A stretch of DNA of 35,678 bases, from NCBI GenBank assembly GCA_039908095.1, contig JAMOBJ010000034.1, forward strand, positions 1 to 35,678, given 5' to 3'. Positions within the stretch are counted from its first letter, which is position 1; every line of letters begins with the position of its first letter. A program made the translations under genes and the position numbers. The notes below the pieces were generated by a model that made no database searches, was not told the DNA's origin, and worked only from the letters and a program-made list of their open reading frames with translations. Origin of the DNA: Nitrospirae bacterium YQR-1 (GTDB lineage: Bacteria > Nitrospirota > Thermodesulfovibrionia > Thermodesulfovibrionales > Magnetobacteriaceae). This document shows positions 16,020 through 24,435 of the stretch, piece after piece.

Positions 16020-16070
16020 GTAATTCCAAGTTGCCGCCTGCGTTTGCTTTTGAATTAGAATTGGAATAAC
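16020..16070. repeat. Short inverted repeat between divergent genes
   Basis: GTAATTCCAA (16020-16029) and TTGGAATAAC (16061-16070) are inverted copies at 9 of 10 positions, around a 31-bp centre. It resembles the TAATACCAAG repeat family but is diverged. Its place between the divergent acsV and cNMP-protein genes could also make it regulatory. Confidence 0.5.
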
Positions 16071-16123
16071 TCCTAAACTTTCTGAGAAATTACCGGTAGA
16101 TATCGCAACTTATCGCTTTTTTA

Positions 16124-16132
16124 TGTTATAAT
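16124..16132 (+). promoter_or_regulatory. Extended -10 promoter for the cNMP-binding protein gene
   Basis: TGTTATAAT is a perfect extended -10 (TGn plus TATAAT at 16127-16132). No good -35 is visible at 16-18 bp, which is tolerated by extended -10 promoters. It lies 46 bp before the TTG start. Confidence 0.55.
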
Positions 16133-16178
16133 CAGATAAATCTTTTGCAACGGCACAAACACATGGGATGGTGAAATT

Positions 16179-17051
16179 TTGGAAGCTGAGGCTTTTTTTG
16201 GAACATATTTAATCAGGCAAAAACTTATAACAGAGAAAGATATGCTGGATGCGCTTAAGTACCAAAGCCAGAAAACCCCGTCCTTTATTGATATGGCTAA
16301 CAAGCTTTCCTTTTTGGGTATGAAAGAGGTATATGAAATACTGAACTATCAGGCGATGTCTGATCAGTCCTTTGAGGAAATTGCCCAAAAAAAAGGCTTT
16401 CTTACCCATGAACAGGTTGACGTCATAGCTAAGCAAAGAGAAAAACTAAAACCCCCTATCGGCGAAATTCTCGTCTTACAAAGTAAAATTCCTAAAGATA
16501 TTATGCTAAGGGAGCTTGAAAAATATCACGAAATAAAATTCAGATATCACGACATTAGCGAAATATTGAGAAGTATAAAAATGTTTCATGATATTCCTGA
16601 ACATATTTTAGATACTCTTGCATACATTGGTGAAAAAGTCACTTGCAGGCCATACGACCGCATAGTGGCTCAAAATGAGGATGCCGATTGTTTTTACGCT
16701 GTTGTCTCGGGCTCTCTTAAGGTATCTAAAAACTCCAACGGCAGCACGGAAAAAGAAATCTTCCTGTACAGAATAATTAAAAATGACGTCTTTGGAGTCT
16801 CTTCCATCTTTGAATCGCAAAAGCGTATGGCCAATGTAACGTGTGAGGAATTGACCACTCTTTTGAAATTTAACAGAGAACAATTTTTGCAATTTTTAAA
16901 AGATTATCCCAAAGCCTCTTACCATATTCTGTTGTTTATTATAAGGAGACTGCTCCATCGTCTTCGCACTACTTCCGATGAACTTGCCACCCGGCGCAGT
17001 GACATGCAAGATGGTACAGAGCCGGACTGTACACTAAATGATATTGTTTAG
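16179..17051 (+). CDS. Cyclic-nucleotide-binding domain protein with MshEN-like N-terminus
   Basis: The protein has 290 residues. The N-terminal region of about 120 residues has two repeats with the pattern G-x-x-L-x-x-x-K-I-x-x-x-x-L (FFGTYLIRQKLITEKDM and IGEILVLQSKIPKDIM), like the MshEN/GspE N-terminal modules that can bind nucleotides. A cNMP/CRP-type beta-roll follows at about 135-255 (IPEHILDTLA, DRIVAQNEDADCFYAVVSGSLKV, then FGVSSIF). There is no C-terminal helix-turn-helix; the tail is a charged helix. This suggests a non-DNA-binding signalling protein that senses a nucleotide. The TTG start is chosen because GGGATGGTG lies upstream and no in-frame ATG or GTG fits. The ligand is unknown. 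Confidence 0.75.
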   Translation: MEAEAFFGTYLIRQKLITEKDMLDALKYQSQKTPSFIDMANKLSFLGMKEVYEILNYQAMSDQSFEEIAQKKGFLTHEQVDVIAKQREKLKPPIGEILVLQSKIPKDIMLRELEKYHEIKFRYHDISEILRSIKMFHDIPEHILDTLAYIGEKVTCRPYDRIVAQNEDADCFYAVVSGSLKVSKNSNGSTEKEIFLYRIIKNDVFGVSSIFESQKRMANVTCEELTTLLKFNREQFLQFLKDYPKASYHILLFIIRRLLHRLRTTSDELATRRSDMQDGTEPDCTLNDIV

Positions 17052-17117
17052 GGAGGCTGTCCTGCAAAGCCCTCTGTTGCCCTTTCCGTATTTAACCTAT
17101 AAATTTGTCAGGGCTTT

Positions 17118-17162
17118 TATACCAAGCTGCATTCAATCGTCTAATACCAAGTAGCGTTCTCA
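17118..17162 (+). repeat. Dispersed repeat R3, bipartite
   Basis: TATACCAAGCTGCATTCAAT is followed after 25 bp (CC to CC) by TAATACCAAGTAGCGTTCTC. The same two-unit arrangement with a 25-bp step recurs, inverted, at 34489-34524. Confidence 0.65.
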
Positions 17163-17163
17163 T

Positions 17164-17265
17164 AAAGGAGGTTATTATTGGACATGACGTTAACGGCTAA
17201 ATCAGGTCTGACACAGTTTAGTTTACAGACCTATACTCTGTACACAGAGCAGCATTGCCTCAATT
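17164..17265 (+). other. Strong Shine-Dalgarno followed by a 28-codon ORF; remnant or small gene
   Basis: AAAGGAGG (17164-17171) lies 6 nt before TTG at 17178, opening LDMTLTAKSGLTQFSL and stopping at TAG 17262-17264, inside the tail of the convergent response-regulator gene. An ideal ribosome-binding site with so short a frame suggests either a real micropeptide or the 5' end of a lost gene. Confidence 0.2.
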
Positions 17266-17603
17266 AGTTCCTCCTGTATAATCGGTTTTATGACAACAGA
17301 AGATGCAGCCTTGGATTTATGTTTATCATCATTGTATGCAGTTGTTATTATAATAGGCACTTCTAAAGAACTCTCCCGTATCTTATTAATCATTTCAATT
17401 CCATTCATAACCGGCATCTCTATATCAGTTATGACAATATCCGGATGTTCTTTCAAGAAAAGTTCAAGTCCTGTCTTGCCGTTTTCAGCTATATAAATTT
17501 CCCTGACCCTTCTCTTTATGAATCTTCCAAGAGATTCTCTCGTTATAAACTCATCCTCTACATAAAGTACCGTTAATTCTTTTAGTTTTTCCAGTGCATC
17601 CAT
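17223..17603 (-). CDS. Single-domain response regulator (CheY-like)
   Basis: The protein has 126 residues and only a receiver domain. The acidic pocket is E16/D17 in YVEDE, the phosphoacceptor is Asp60 in VITDIEMP, the switch residue is in TTAYND, and the conserved lysine is Lys106 in VIKP. There is no output domain, so it must act by protein contact or phosphotransfer. The ATG at 17603 is preferred over the GTG one codon upstream because GAGAGGA is better spaced. It is the third gene of a panB-thyX-regulator run (15-nt gap to thyX); no kinase is adjacent. Confidence 0.88.
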   Translation of the reverse strand: MDALEKLKELTVLYVEDEFITRESLGRFIKRRVREIYIAENGKTGLELFLKEHPDIVITDIEMPVMNGIEMINKIRESSLEVPIIITTAYNDDKHKSKAASSVVIKPIIQEELIEAMLLCVQSIGL

Positions 17604-17621
17604 CACATTTCCTCTCAGCTG

Positions 17622-18377
17622 CTACTGAATTATTTTATACTTGCTTCTGACATCCTTAATCTGCCCGCAGTAGAAATCGCCCTCTGAGCAATCCCCTGTG
17701 ATACAGTTAGGACCGGCAAAAGAAAAAATCGAAGGAGATACCCGCCGCACCAGCTTTAGCATTTCATCCGCCAGCGCATGGATTTCCCACTGAGCCCTGT
17801 TACAGCACCTTTGAGTGAAAAAGTGCATAAGCTCACGGGCATTCATAGTAACCATTATTTTAGTTTCACAGGCATTAGGAAGCGCAAAGCGTGCATCCTG
17901 ATTAGCTGCCTCTCCTTTTAGCCCTTTTTTATTTAACCCTTCCACCAGTAAATCATAAATGTCCTGGGCATGGTGCATAAACTCCTTATAGATTTTCCGT
18001 AACTCCTTGTCTCCTGCAATCGAAGGCGGCACTATGTAGTCAAAAATTACTTCCTTACCGCTGTCTCCCCTGGACTTCATTGAAACATACCGCTGTGACT
18101 GCTGACTGTAGGAGGCAAGACGGTGTCTTACCAGTTGATGCGAACACGCACGTGATATCCCCTCTATAGCAAATGTAAAGGAGGCGTGTTCCATAGGACT
18201 AACGTGCCCAATGTTTATAAGTTTTTGAATGAACTCCGCCTGGTCTTTTTTAGTTATCTTTTTTTTCAGGTTTTTAACATCGGAATGACTGTAACAGAGC
18301 TTTGCCGCCATAGCCACTGTTTCCTCAGGGTTATCCGTGTATTTAAGTAACACCACTTTTAATTTTGCCTCTGACAT
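17622..18377 (-). CDS. thyX: Flavin-dependent thymidylate synthase ThyX
   Basis: The protein has 251 residues. The ThyX signature RHRxxSxxxxSxR is present as RHRLASYSQQSQRY, with ARFALPNACETKIMVTMNARELMHFF and RCCNRAQWEI following, all typical of ThyX. The enzyme makes dTMP from dUMP using methylene-THF and FAD/NAD(P)H, releasing THF rather than dihydrofolate. That suits an organism whose folate pool is devoted to C1 metabolism. A Cys-rich C-terminal stretch (NCITGDCSEGDFYCG) is longer than usual. GGAAGGG precedes the ATG, 14 nt after panB. Confidence 0.95.
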   Translation of the reverse strand: MSEAKLKVVLLKYTDNPEETVAMAAKLCYSHSDVKNLKKKITKKDQAEFIQKLINIGHVSPMEHASFTFAIEGISRACSHQLVRHRLASYSQQSQRYVSMKSRGDSGKEVIFDYIVPPSIAGDKELRKIYKEFMHHAQDIYDLLVEGLNKKGLKGEAANQDARFALPNACETKIMVTMNARELMHFFTQRCCNRAQWEIHALADEMLKLVRRVSPSIFSFAGPNCITGDCSEGDFYCGQIKDVRSKYKIIQ

Positions 18378-18391
18378 ATTCTGCCCTTCCC

Positions 18392-19192
18392 CTATTTAAA
18401 ACTTTCTTTTTCAGATGGAAAAATTCCGCCCTTAACCTCGTCCCTGTACGTACAGAGTGCTTTGAGCGCTTCCTCTTTGAGGTTTGCGTATCGTTTGGCA
18501 AATTTTGGCATAAATCGTTCAAAAAGTCCTATACAATCGTGAAGAACTAAAATTTGTCCGTCACAGTGAACTCCTGCTCCAATTCCGATTGAGGGAATAG
18601 TTAGTTTCTCTGTTATCTCTTTAGCCAACCCTGACGGGACGGCTTCTATAACCATGCTAAAGACACCGGCATCCTCAAGCATCATGGCATCCTCAAGGAG
18701 CCGTGTCCGTGCCTCATCTGTTTTACCCTGTACTTTAAAGCCTCCGATTCTATATATTGCCTGAGGCGTCAGCCCGATGTGGGCCATCACCGGTATCTCG
18801 GCTGCTATCATAGCCCTTATCTGAGAAAGAATCTCACGCCCCCCCTCTACTTTAACAGCCTGTGCTCCACCCTCTTTGATGAATCTGCCGGCATTTCTGA
18901 CAGCTTCCTCTACTGAGACCTGATACGACATATACGGCATATCTCCTATGACAAGAGCGTTTACAACAGCCCGGGACACTATCTTTGTGTGATAGACCAT
19001 CTCATCCATACTAACAGGCAGTGTGTTTTCAAGACCCTGCACTACCATAGAGAGGGAATCCCCGACTAAAATACCCTCAAGGCCGGCTTCATCCACAATA
19101 CGCCCGAAGGTATAGTCGTAGGCGGTCATAAGGGCCAGCTTCTGTCCCTTTAACTTCCTGTCAAGAAAATCGTTTATGCTTATTCTTGCCAT
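18392..19192 (-). CDS. panB: 3-methyl-2-oxobutanoate hydroxymethyltransferase PanB
   Basis: The protein has 266 residues, the usual PanB size. Motifs seen are MTAYDYTFGRIVDEAG, ILVGDSLSMVVQG, HIGLTPQAIYRIGGFKVQG and the late IGIGAGVHCDGQILVLHD. PanB transfers the C1 unit of methylene-THF to alpha-ketoisovalerate, giving ketopantoate for pantothenate and CoA. It heads a run with thyX, another methylene-THF user. The ribosome-binding site is weak (TGGGTATGTT before the ATG). Confidence 0.97.
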   Translation of the reverse strand: MARISINDFLDRKLKGQKLALMTAYDYTFGRIVDEAGLEGILVGDSLSMVVQGLENTLPVSMDEMVYHTKIVSRAVVNALVIGDMPYMSYQVSVEEAVRNAGRFIKEGGAQAVKVEGGREILSQIRAMIAAEIPVMAHIGLTPQAIYRIGGFKVQGKTDEARTRLLEDAMMLEDAGVFSMVIEAVPSGLAKEITEKLTIPSIGIGAGVHCDGQILVLHDCIGLFERFMPKFAKRYANLKEEALKALCTYRDEVKGGIFPSEKESFK

Positions 19193-19263
19193 AACATACC
19201 CATGTTAATAAGTTTCCTCCTAAGGAACTCATCGTAAGTACTTGTTTTTGAAGGTTTTTTGTC

Positions 19264-19293
19264 TGTCATTCCAGCTCGGAGACAGGAATGACA
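19264..19293. repeat. Perfect 9-bp inverted repeat in the panB-metF gap
   Basis: TGTCATTCC (19264-19272) and GGAATGACA (19285-19293) form a stem with a 12-nt loop. There is no T-run on either side, so it is more likely a dispersed palindromic repeat than an intrinsic terminator. Nothing else is seen in 19193-19364. Confidence 0.55.
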
Positions 19294-19364
19294 ACATAAG
19301 GCGCATTACTTTTATCAAAGTTTCCTTAAAAAAACCAGTCTCAAACGATCGTGAGCTCTAAATG

Positions 19365-20246
19365 TTAAAGAAGCCCCGCTCTTTCTAAAATTGTCGGAAC
19401 CTTATCTTCCATGCCTATGGCCATAATGTGAACTCCATCACAAATCTTTTCTTCTTTTAACTGTTTTATGTGCCGTGCCGTTATGTTAAGCCCTGTATCC
19501 AGTGCTTTTTCCTTACCGGCTGCTTTCATCTCATCAATAAGCTCCTGAGGTACTTTAATGCCTGGCACAAAATTATTTAAAAAGTTTGCCATCCCTGCAC
19601 TTTTTAATACAACCAGTCCTGCAAGTATTTTTACAGGAAACTTACGTGCAAAAGCCATAAACTCCTTAAACTTGTCTATATTATAAATTGCCTGGGTCTG
19701 AAAAAACCTTGCGCCGGCCTTAACCTTTTTTTCAAACTTCATCAATTGCGGCTCGATGGGGTTAGACTCCGGTGTCACCACAGCGCCCTGAAAAAATGAG
19801 GTGGCGCCCTTAAGGTCCGCCCCTGACATGTCTTTTCCGTTGTTGAGACCGTTAACCACCTGAAGCAACTGCACGCTTTCTATATCATAAACAGGACGGG
19901 CGCTTTTCTGGTCCCCTGCGCTTACATGGTCACCGGTCATACACAGCACATTATGTATCCCCAGGACACTTGCGCCCAGTAGGTCAGACTGAAGGCCGAT
20001 TCGGTTTCTGTCCCTGCAAGTCATCTGTAAGATTGGCTCCAACCCGTGCTCAAGAGCAAGCTTACAAACCGCAAGCGAGCAGATGCGCATAACCGCCGAC
20101 TGGTTATCCGTTACGTTTACAGCATCCAGCTTACCCTTTAATAACTCCATATCGTGTTTCATCACAGCGATGTCTGTGCCCTTAGGAGGGCCAACCTCGG
20201 CTGTAACGACAAATTTCCCCGATTCCAGGGCTTCTTTAAAACTCAT
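19365..20246 (-). CDS. metF: Methylenetetrahydrofolate reductase MetF
   Basis: The protein has 293 residues and the MetF TIM-barrel pattern: FVVTAEVGPPKG, DAVNVTDNQ, LQMTCRDRNRIGLQSDLLGA, NVLCMTGDH, and GARFFQTQAIYN. It reduces methylene-THF to methyl-THF. The ATG at 20246 is chosen because AAGGAG lies 9 nt upstream; the frame extends 7 codons to a GTG at 20267 that lacks such a site. It directly follows metV, an arrangement known from acetogens in which MetV and MetF form a complex, so this is probably the Wood-Ljungdahl methyl-branch enzyme rather than only a methionine-synthesis one. Confidence 0.95.
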   Translation of the reverse strand: MSFKEALESGKFVVTAEVGPPKGTDIAVMKHDMELLKGKLDAVNVTDNQSAVMRICSLAVCKLALEHGLEPILQMTCRDRNRIGLQSDLLGASVLGIHNVLCMTGDHVSAGDQKSARPVYDIESVQLLQVVNGLNNGKDMSGADLKGATSFFQGAVVTPESNPIEPQLMKFEKKVKAGARFFQTQAIYNIDKFKEFMAFARKFPVKILAGLVVLKSAGMANFLNNFVPGIKVPQELIDEMKAAGKEKALDTGLNITARHIKQLKEEKICDGVHIMAIGMEDKVPTILERAGLL

Positions 20247-20268
20247 TGTTATATTCTCCTTCGTCACT

Positions 20269-20970
20269 TTATTTTTCTTTCTTTTCTTTACTTTTCTTAC
20301 TGTCCCCTGCGGCCTCTTTATCCCCTCTGGTGTATAGCTTGTGCGGGCCTTGTTTTGCCGACCAATCCTTGGCGGGAATTATCTCTTCCATCTTATCGAG
20401 CTCACCCAGTTTTTTCTGGCGCTCATAAATTCTCACCCACGCACACTTGATATCGGCGCTAACCTCGCAGTTGCCGTCTTTCATTCCACCGCATGGTCCG
20501 TTTAAAATCCCCTTGGGGCAGTTCGTTACCGGGCAAATGCTGCCTGTTTTCTCTATCACACAGTCACCACAGAGTGAACATCTCTCGTCAAACATCTGAA
20601 AGCGGGTCATGTTACCTAAAAACAGTGAGTCGTTTGACGGATAAACCGCCTTATCCGGGTATATTTCAACAGCTGACTGAGTACCTGCTCCACAGGACAT
20701 GACCACTATGCAGTCAGTATTGTCCAGAGCCTCTTTGTCCTTTTTCAGCTCCACCTTTGTCCCCAGAGTCTGGCAGCCGGTCTTGGGTATAATCATACCG
20801 GTTACCGTCTTTCCTTTAGCTTGCAAATCGCCGGCCATTTCCTTTAATGCCTCATCATTGCCGGTACCACAAAGCGCTGCACACTCCGAACACCCTATTA
20901 AATAAAAACTGTTATACTTATCCAGAGTTTGCAGAAGCTTACCCCGGTCCTTCTTTTTCGTTATAATCAT
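20269..20970 (-). CDS. metV: MetV: C-terminal-type methylene-THF reductase partner, Fe-S/zinc protein
   Basis: The protein has 233 residues. The N-terminal region has IGCSECAALCGTGND and a Rossmann-like middle (VVMSCGAGTQSAVE). A C-terminal Cys cluster reads ERCSLCGDC, SICPVTNCPKG and GPCGG. This is the MthfR C-terminal family (MetV), which in acetogens binds metal cofactors and partners MetF. The tail is strongly lysine-rich (KKSKEKKEK). GAGGGGGATTCC sets the ATG; it lies 21 nt after folD and 22 nt before the chosen metF start, so folD-metV-metF is an operon. Confidence 0.92.
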   Translation of the reverse strand: MIITKKKDRGKLLQTLDKYNSFYLIGCSECAALCGTGNDEALKEMAGDLQAKGKTVTGMIIPKTGCQTLGTKVELKKDKEALDNTDCIVVMSCGAGTQSAVEIYPDKAVYPSNDSLFLGNMTRFQMFDERCSLCGDCVIEKTGSICPVTNCPKGILNGPCGGMKDGNCEVSADIKCAWVRIYERQKKLGELDKMEEIIPAKDWSAKQGPHKLYTRGDKEAAGDSKKSKEKKEK

Positions 20971-20991
20971 GGAATCCCCCTCTCTTTAGAG

Positions 20992-21843
20992 CTATTTTAG
21001 CATATTCTTTGCAGCTTCTACCGTATTGTACATAAGCATGGCAATAGTCATAGGCCCGACACCACCCGGCACAGGAGTTATAAACCCTGCTCTTTCCTTA
21101 GCTGTTTCAAACTCAACATCTCCAACAAGTTTTCCATCTGATGAAACATTTATACCGACATCTATAACGGTGGCACCGGGCTTAATCCAATCGCCCTTTA
21201 CCATCTCGGCCTTACCAACGGCGGCAACCACAATGTCTCCAGTAAGGCAGACCTCTTTTAAGTTAGCCGTCTTGCTGTGACAGACGGTGACGGTTGCATT
21301 TTTTCTGAGAAGCAGTAGAGAGACGGGTTTGCCCACTATCACGCTGCGACCGACGATAACTGCATTTTTCCCCTGGCAGTCCACCCCGTAGGCCTCTATC
21401 AGCTTGATGCACCCATGCGGAGTACACGGCAAAAAACCCGGCTCATCGAGCACAAGACGGCCCAAAGAGTCAGGGCCAAAGCCATCCACATCCTTAAGCG
21501 GGGAAATCCTGTGCATAACCTCTTTCTCACTAAGGTGCTTAGGAAGGGGTAATTGTACCAGAATTCCATGCACTGCCGGGTCGCTGTTGAGATCATCTAT
21601 TATCTTTAACAGCTCCGCCTGCGTGATAGTATCAGAGACCTTTTTGCCTATGCTCTTAATTCCAAGAGTCTCACAGGTCTTTTCCTTGCTTGCAACGTAC
21701 TTTTTCGATGCTGGATTTTCACCGACTAAAACCACGGCAAGCCCAGGCACAACTCCTTTAGCCTTCAGGCCGTCCACCTCAGCTTTCAGAGCATCCGTTA
21801 TCTCCTTTGCCACTCTCTTGCCGTCTATTATCGTAGCTGACAT
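20992..21843 (-). CDS. folD: FolD: methylene-THF dehydrogenase / methenyl-THF cyclohydrolase
   Basis: The protein has 283 residues, the standard FolD size. The catalytic lysine region is YVASKEKTCETLGI, followed by VQLPLPKHL, KDVDGFGPDSLGRL, the NAD(P) loop GRSVIVGKPVSLLL and the C-terminal PVPGGVGPMTIAML. It interconverts methenyl-, methylene- and formyl-THF oxidation states, the steps just before MetVF. GGGAGGT precedes the ATG by 7 nt. Confidence 0.97.
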   Translation of the reverse strand: MSATIIDGKRVAKEITDALKAEVDGLKAKGVVPGLAVVLVGENPASKKYVASKEKTCETLGIKSIGKKVSDTITQAELLKIIDDLNSDPAVHGILVQLPLPKHLSEKEVMHRISPLKDVDGFGPDSLGRLVLDEPGFLPCTPHGCIKLIEAYGVDCQGKNAVIVGRSVIVGKPVSLLLLRKNATVTVCHSKTANLKEVCLTGDIVVAAVGKAEMVKGDWIKPGATVIDVGINVSSDGKLVGDVEFETAKERAGFITPVPGGVGPMTIAMLMYNTVEAAKNMLK

Positions 21844-21939
21844 TAATTAAACCTCCCATAATATATTTTGATAATTTTTCCACCGGATACAGGCTCCCCT
21901 GCCAAAAGCACGTGAAAGCCCGTTACCCGCAACACTTTA

Positions 21940-22512
21940 CTAATCTCTGCCGCCCTTTATTAGCTCAAGCATTTCCTCTCTTGTTGACTGTTTAGTCCTG
22001 AAAATACCGCGCACAGCCGATGTGACCACCCGTGAGCCGGGTTTTTTCAAGCCTCTCATACTGAGACACAGGTGTTCGGCCTCTATTATGACCATAGTTC
22101 CGCGTGGTTTCAGGGTTTTCATTATAGCATCGGCCAGTTGGGTGGTTAACCTCTCCTGCACCTGAAGCCTTTTAGCTAAGATGTCAAGCGCCTTGGCAAG
22201 CTCCCCTATGCCGACTATGTTTCCCTTATGAGGGATGTAGGCGATATTGGCTTTACCAAAAAACGGCAGCAGGTGATGTTCGCAAATTGAGTAAAACTGT
22301 ATGTCTTTTAGAATTACCATCTCATCGTGGTTTTCACCCTCTATTGGAACAAGGATTTGTTCAAAGGGGGTTTCCATGCCCGACAGTAACTCCTCATACA
22401 TGGCGGCCACTCTTTCGGGGGTCCTCAGTATGCCGGGTCTGCCCGGGTCCTCACCAATTCCCTCTATTATCAGTCGTATGCCTTCTTTTATTTTTTCCTT
22501 ATCCATTGACAT
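21940..22512 (-). CDS. folE: GTP cyclohydrolase I
   Basis: The protein has 190 residues. Motifs are [15 protein letters not shown], the zinc/active-site region [43 protein letters not shown] and [12 protein letters not shown], with the metal-binding Cys and His. It makes dihydroneopterin triphosphate, the entry to folate synthesis. The ATG at 22512 follows AGGTAATTG and lies inside the end of the cyclo-ligase gene (14-nt overlap); a TTG one codon upstream and an ATG at 22506 are alternatives. It feeds the same cofactor pool used by folD, metVF, thyX and panB. Confidence 0.96.
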   Translation of the reverse strand: MSMDKEKIKEGIRLIIEGIGEDPGRPGILRTPERVAAMYEELLSGMETPFEQILVPIEGENHDEMVILKDIQFYSICEHHLLPFFGKANIAYIPHKGNIVGIGELAKALDILAKRLQVQERLTTQLADAIMKTLKPRGTMVIIEAEHLCLSMRGLKKPGSRVVTSAVRGIFRTKQSTREEMLELIKGGRD

Positions 22513-23086
22513 CAATTACCTCACAATCGGTCACAATCTTATCAACCCTGACGTCGTGGCTCTCAACAGGCACGGCGGATACCACCTGCCCGGCATAACA
22601 TATGGCAACAAGATATGGTTTCTTACTCATGGCGGATATAAAATCGTCATAATACCCGCCGCCATACCCAAGGCGTCCTCCGGCTCTGTCAAAAGCAGCC
22701 CCCGGCATTACAATTAAGTCAATCCGGCCGGCTGTCGGCGCCTCAGATGGCTCAGGCTCTGAAATTCCCATATATCCGGGTTTTAAACTGCTAAGACCAG
22801 TTACTTTATAAGCCTCTAAGATGTGTTTTTCCCTGTTGACCCGTGGAAGGATAACGTCCTTTTTCATAGTAAGTGCCTGCTCTATCATAGGAAACGTATC
22901 CGGCTCACTTTTGAAAGACGCAAAAAACATGACACACTGTGCGCCACGCAACTCATCCAAAGTAAACAGCCTGTTTTTGATATAGCTGTCCCTTTGTCTT
23001 TTTTCCTCAGCATCAAGTGAGTCTCTGAGGCTTAGTATCTTTTTCCTTAAAGCCGCTTTTTCTTCTTTTAACATTGTAAAAACCAT
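22499..23086 (-). CDS. 5-formyltetrahydrofolate cyclo-ligase
   Basis: The protein has 195 residues. It has the N-terminal [29 protein letters not shown], and the ATP/folate loop [12 protein letters not shown] near residue 135, followed by CYAGQVV and the VRVDKIVTD end, all diagnostic of the family (also called MTHFS). It salvages 5-formyl-THF to methenyl-THF with ATP. No clear ribosome-binding site precedes either the first ATG or the one four codons later, so the start is uncertain. It is coupled to folE by overlap. Confidence 0.93.
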   Translation of the reverse strand: MVFTMLKEEKAALRKKILSLRDSLDAEEKRQRDSYIKNRLFTLDELRGAQCVMFFASFKSEPDTFPMIEQALTMKKDVILPRVNREKHILEAYKVTGLSSLKPGYMGISEPEPSEAPTAGRIDLIVMPGAAFDRAGGRLGYGGGYYDDFISAMSKKPYLVAICYAGQVVSAVPVESHDVRVDKIVTDCEVIDVNG

Positions 23087-23132
23087 AATGAAAACAGTGC
23101 CGGTATCGCATGGGAATCAAACTACTTAGCGG

Positions 23133-23915
23133 CTACCGTTTAGAAATCTTGTCATCAAGTGCACTTTTTATTGTCTCAATGTCTTTCAGTGCCGAGGGGG
23201 CTGCTCTAAATACTGCAAGCCCCTTCATATCAGCCTCTGATATTTCATCATTGAAACGCACTGAACCAATTAATTCCATCTCTTCTATATTATTCTTTAT
23301 AAATTCTATATCAGCGGTGTTTCTGACCTTACCGGCTACAACGAAAACATGGGAAACGCCGAGTGTTTTTGCCAAATCCCTGACGGTCAGGGCGGTTTGA
23401 ATGCTCCTTTTGCCGGGCTCAACAACTACTATAAAGGCATCCACCCCCTCAGCCGTTCCTCTTGTCAAATGCTCTATCCCTGCCTCCATATCAACCACTA
23501 CAACGTCCTCTCTCTCCACAACAAGGTGTTTAAGGAGACGTTTTAAAAACACATTTTCAGGACAGTAGCACCCCGATGAGGCCTCCTTAGACTTACCCAT
23601 AACAAGGAGCTTTATTCCCTCAACCGTACGGCTGCAACTCTCCGGTATGTCATCCACCCTGGGGTTAAGTTTAAATACGCCTCCCATGGCTCCGGGCTTT
23701 GCCCCTGTGCGCTCTGCTATCAGCTCTGCCATCTCAGCTATCGGCCTAATGCCTGCAATCTCCTTGTCACTAAAACCCAGTGCAGTCGCCAAATTGGCGT
23801 CAGGGTCGGCATCCACGGCTATCACCATCTTACCCTCTTTAGCATAAAGGTAACTTAACACCGAAGACAACGTTGTCTTACCAACTCCACCCTTACCCGT
23901 TACTGCTATTTTCAT
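23133..23915 (-). CDS. cooC: CooC-type nickel-insertion ATPase (CO dehydrogenase maturation)
   Basis: The protein has 260 residues. It has a deviant Walker A GKGGVGKTT (7-15), AVDADPDANLATALG, a C-x-C pair at Cys116 and Cys118 (SGCYCPEN), and VVVDMEAGIEHLTRGTA. CooC proteins are MinD/ParA-like dimers that bind a metal between the two C-x-C motifs and help load nickel into CO dehydrogenase/acetyl-CoA synthase. It heads the minus-strand folate gene run. CODH itself is not in the window, so the partner enzyme is inferred. Confidence 0.92.
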   Translation of the reverse strand: MKIAVTGKGGVGKTTLSSVLSYLYAKEGKMVIAVDADPDANLATALGFSDKEIAGIRPIAEMAELIAERTGAKPGAMGGVFKLNPRVDDIPESCSRTVEGIKLLVMGKSKEASSGCYCPENVFLKRLLKHLVVEREDVVVVDMEAGIEHLTRGTAEGVDAFIVVVEPGKRSIQTALTVRDLAKTLGVSHVFVVAGKVRNTADIEFIKNNIEEMELIGSVRFNDEISEADMKGLAVFRAAPSALKDIETIKSALDDKISKR

Positions 23916-24362
23916 AACCTCAAGTCTAACACTTTTGCGGTAATTATGTCAAAACTAAGAGAAAAGAAGATGGAAGGTTAGGGAAAGGGCTTTGCACTCT
24001 CCCTAAAACCCTCTCCCCCTAATTACCAGAAGTTTTAAAAATTACCGTGAAAAATCTAAGTCTTAAAGACCTTATCAAAATAGTCTTTTTGAAGCTTGAG
24101 GAAAACCCTCTTGAGCTTTCACTTAATACCAAGCTGCATTCAATTGTCTAACTTCGCTGGGCTTTGTCAAAAGCTCAGGGGCGTACTCTCCGAATCCCCT
24201 GTAAGGGGAGCGGCGCCGGCTCCCAGCCGCCTCGTTACTCTTCTGACTGCAGCTTGGCCTCATTAAAAAGCGATTGTTATGCTTTAACCTGAAATTTTCT
24301 CTTAAAAATCCTTTTTGGGGGGACTCGATTTTCTATATCGGATTTTGGGGTTAAAACCAACA
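23916..24362. other. Gene-free divergent region between cooC and fmdB
   Basis: About 450 bp without a credible gene. It holds a 7-bp perfect inverted repeat TTAGGGA/TCCCTAA (23978-24006), an imperfect AAGCT-based hairpin near 24092-24118, and the dispersed repeat R4. The promoter of fmdB follows; a cooC promoter on the other strand is not obvious. Confidence 0.5.
24124..24265. repeat. Dispersed repeat R4, complete element of about 142 bp with inverted ends
   Basis: CCAAGCTGCA (24129-24138) and TGCAGCTTGG (24248-24257) are perfect inverted repeats, each preceded or followed by TAAT/ATTA-like outer bases. The centre is GC-rich with CCCCTGTAAGGGG and GGGAGCGGCGCCGGCTCCC hairpins. The right end (CTCGTTACTCTTCTGACTGC) matches R1 and R2. 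It looks like a non-coding MITE-type element. Confidence 0.7.
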
Positions 24363-24391
24363 TTTACAAAACTATAATTTTGTGTTATTAT
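24363..24391 (+). promoter_or_regulatory. Promoter of the fmdB gene
   Basis: TTTACA (24363-24368), a 17-bp spacer and TATTAT (24386-24391) with a TGT just upstream (extended -10). It lies 45 bp before the fmdB ATG. Confidence 0.6.
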
Positions 24392-24435
24392 AAACAATAT
24401 GCTTAAAACAAAGACCGTAGAAAAGGAGTAAGCTA

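Noticed and set aside
19264..19293. Intrinsic terminator after metF or before panB
   Set aside because: The stem is perfect, but neither side has a T-run and it lies upstream of panB rather than after a gene end on the right strand.
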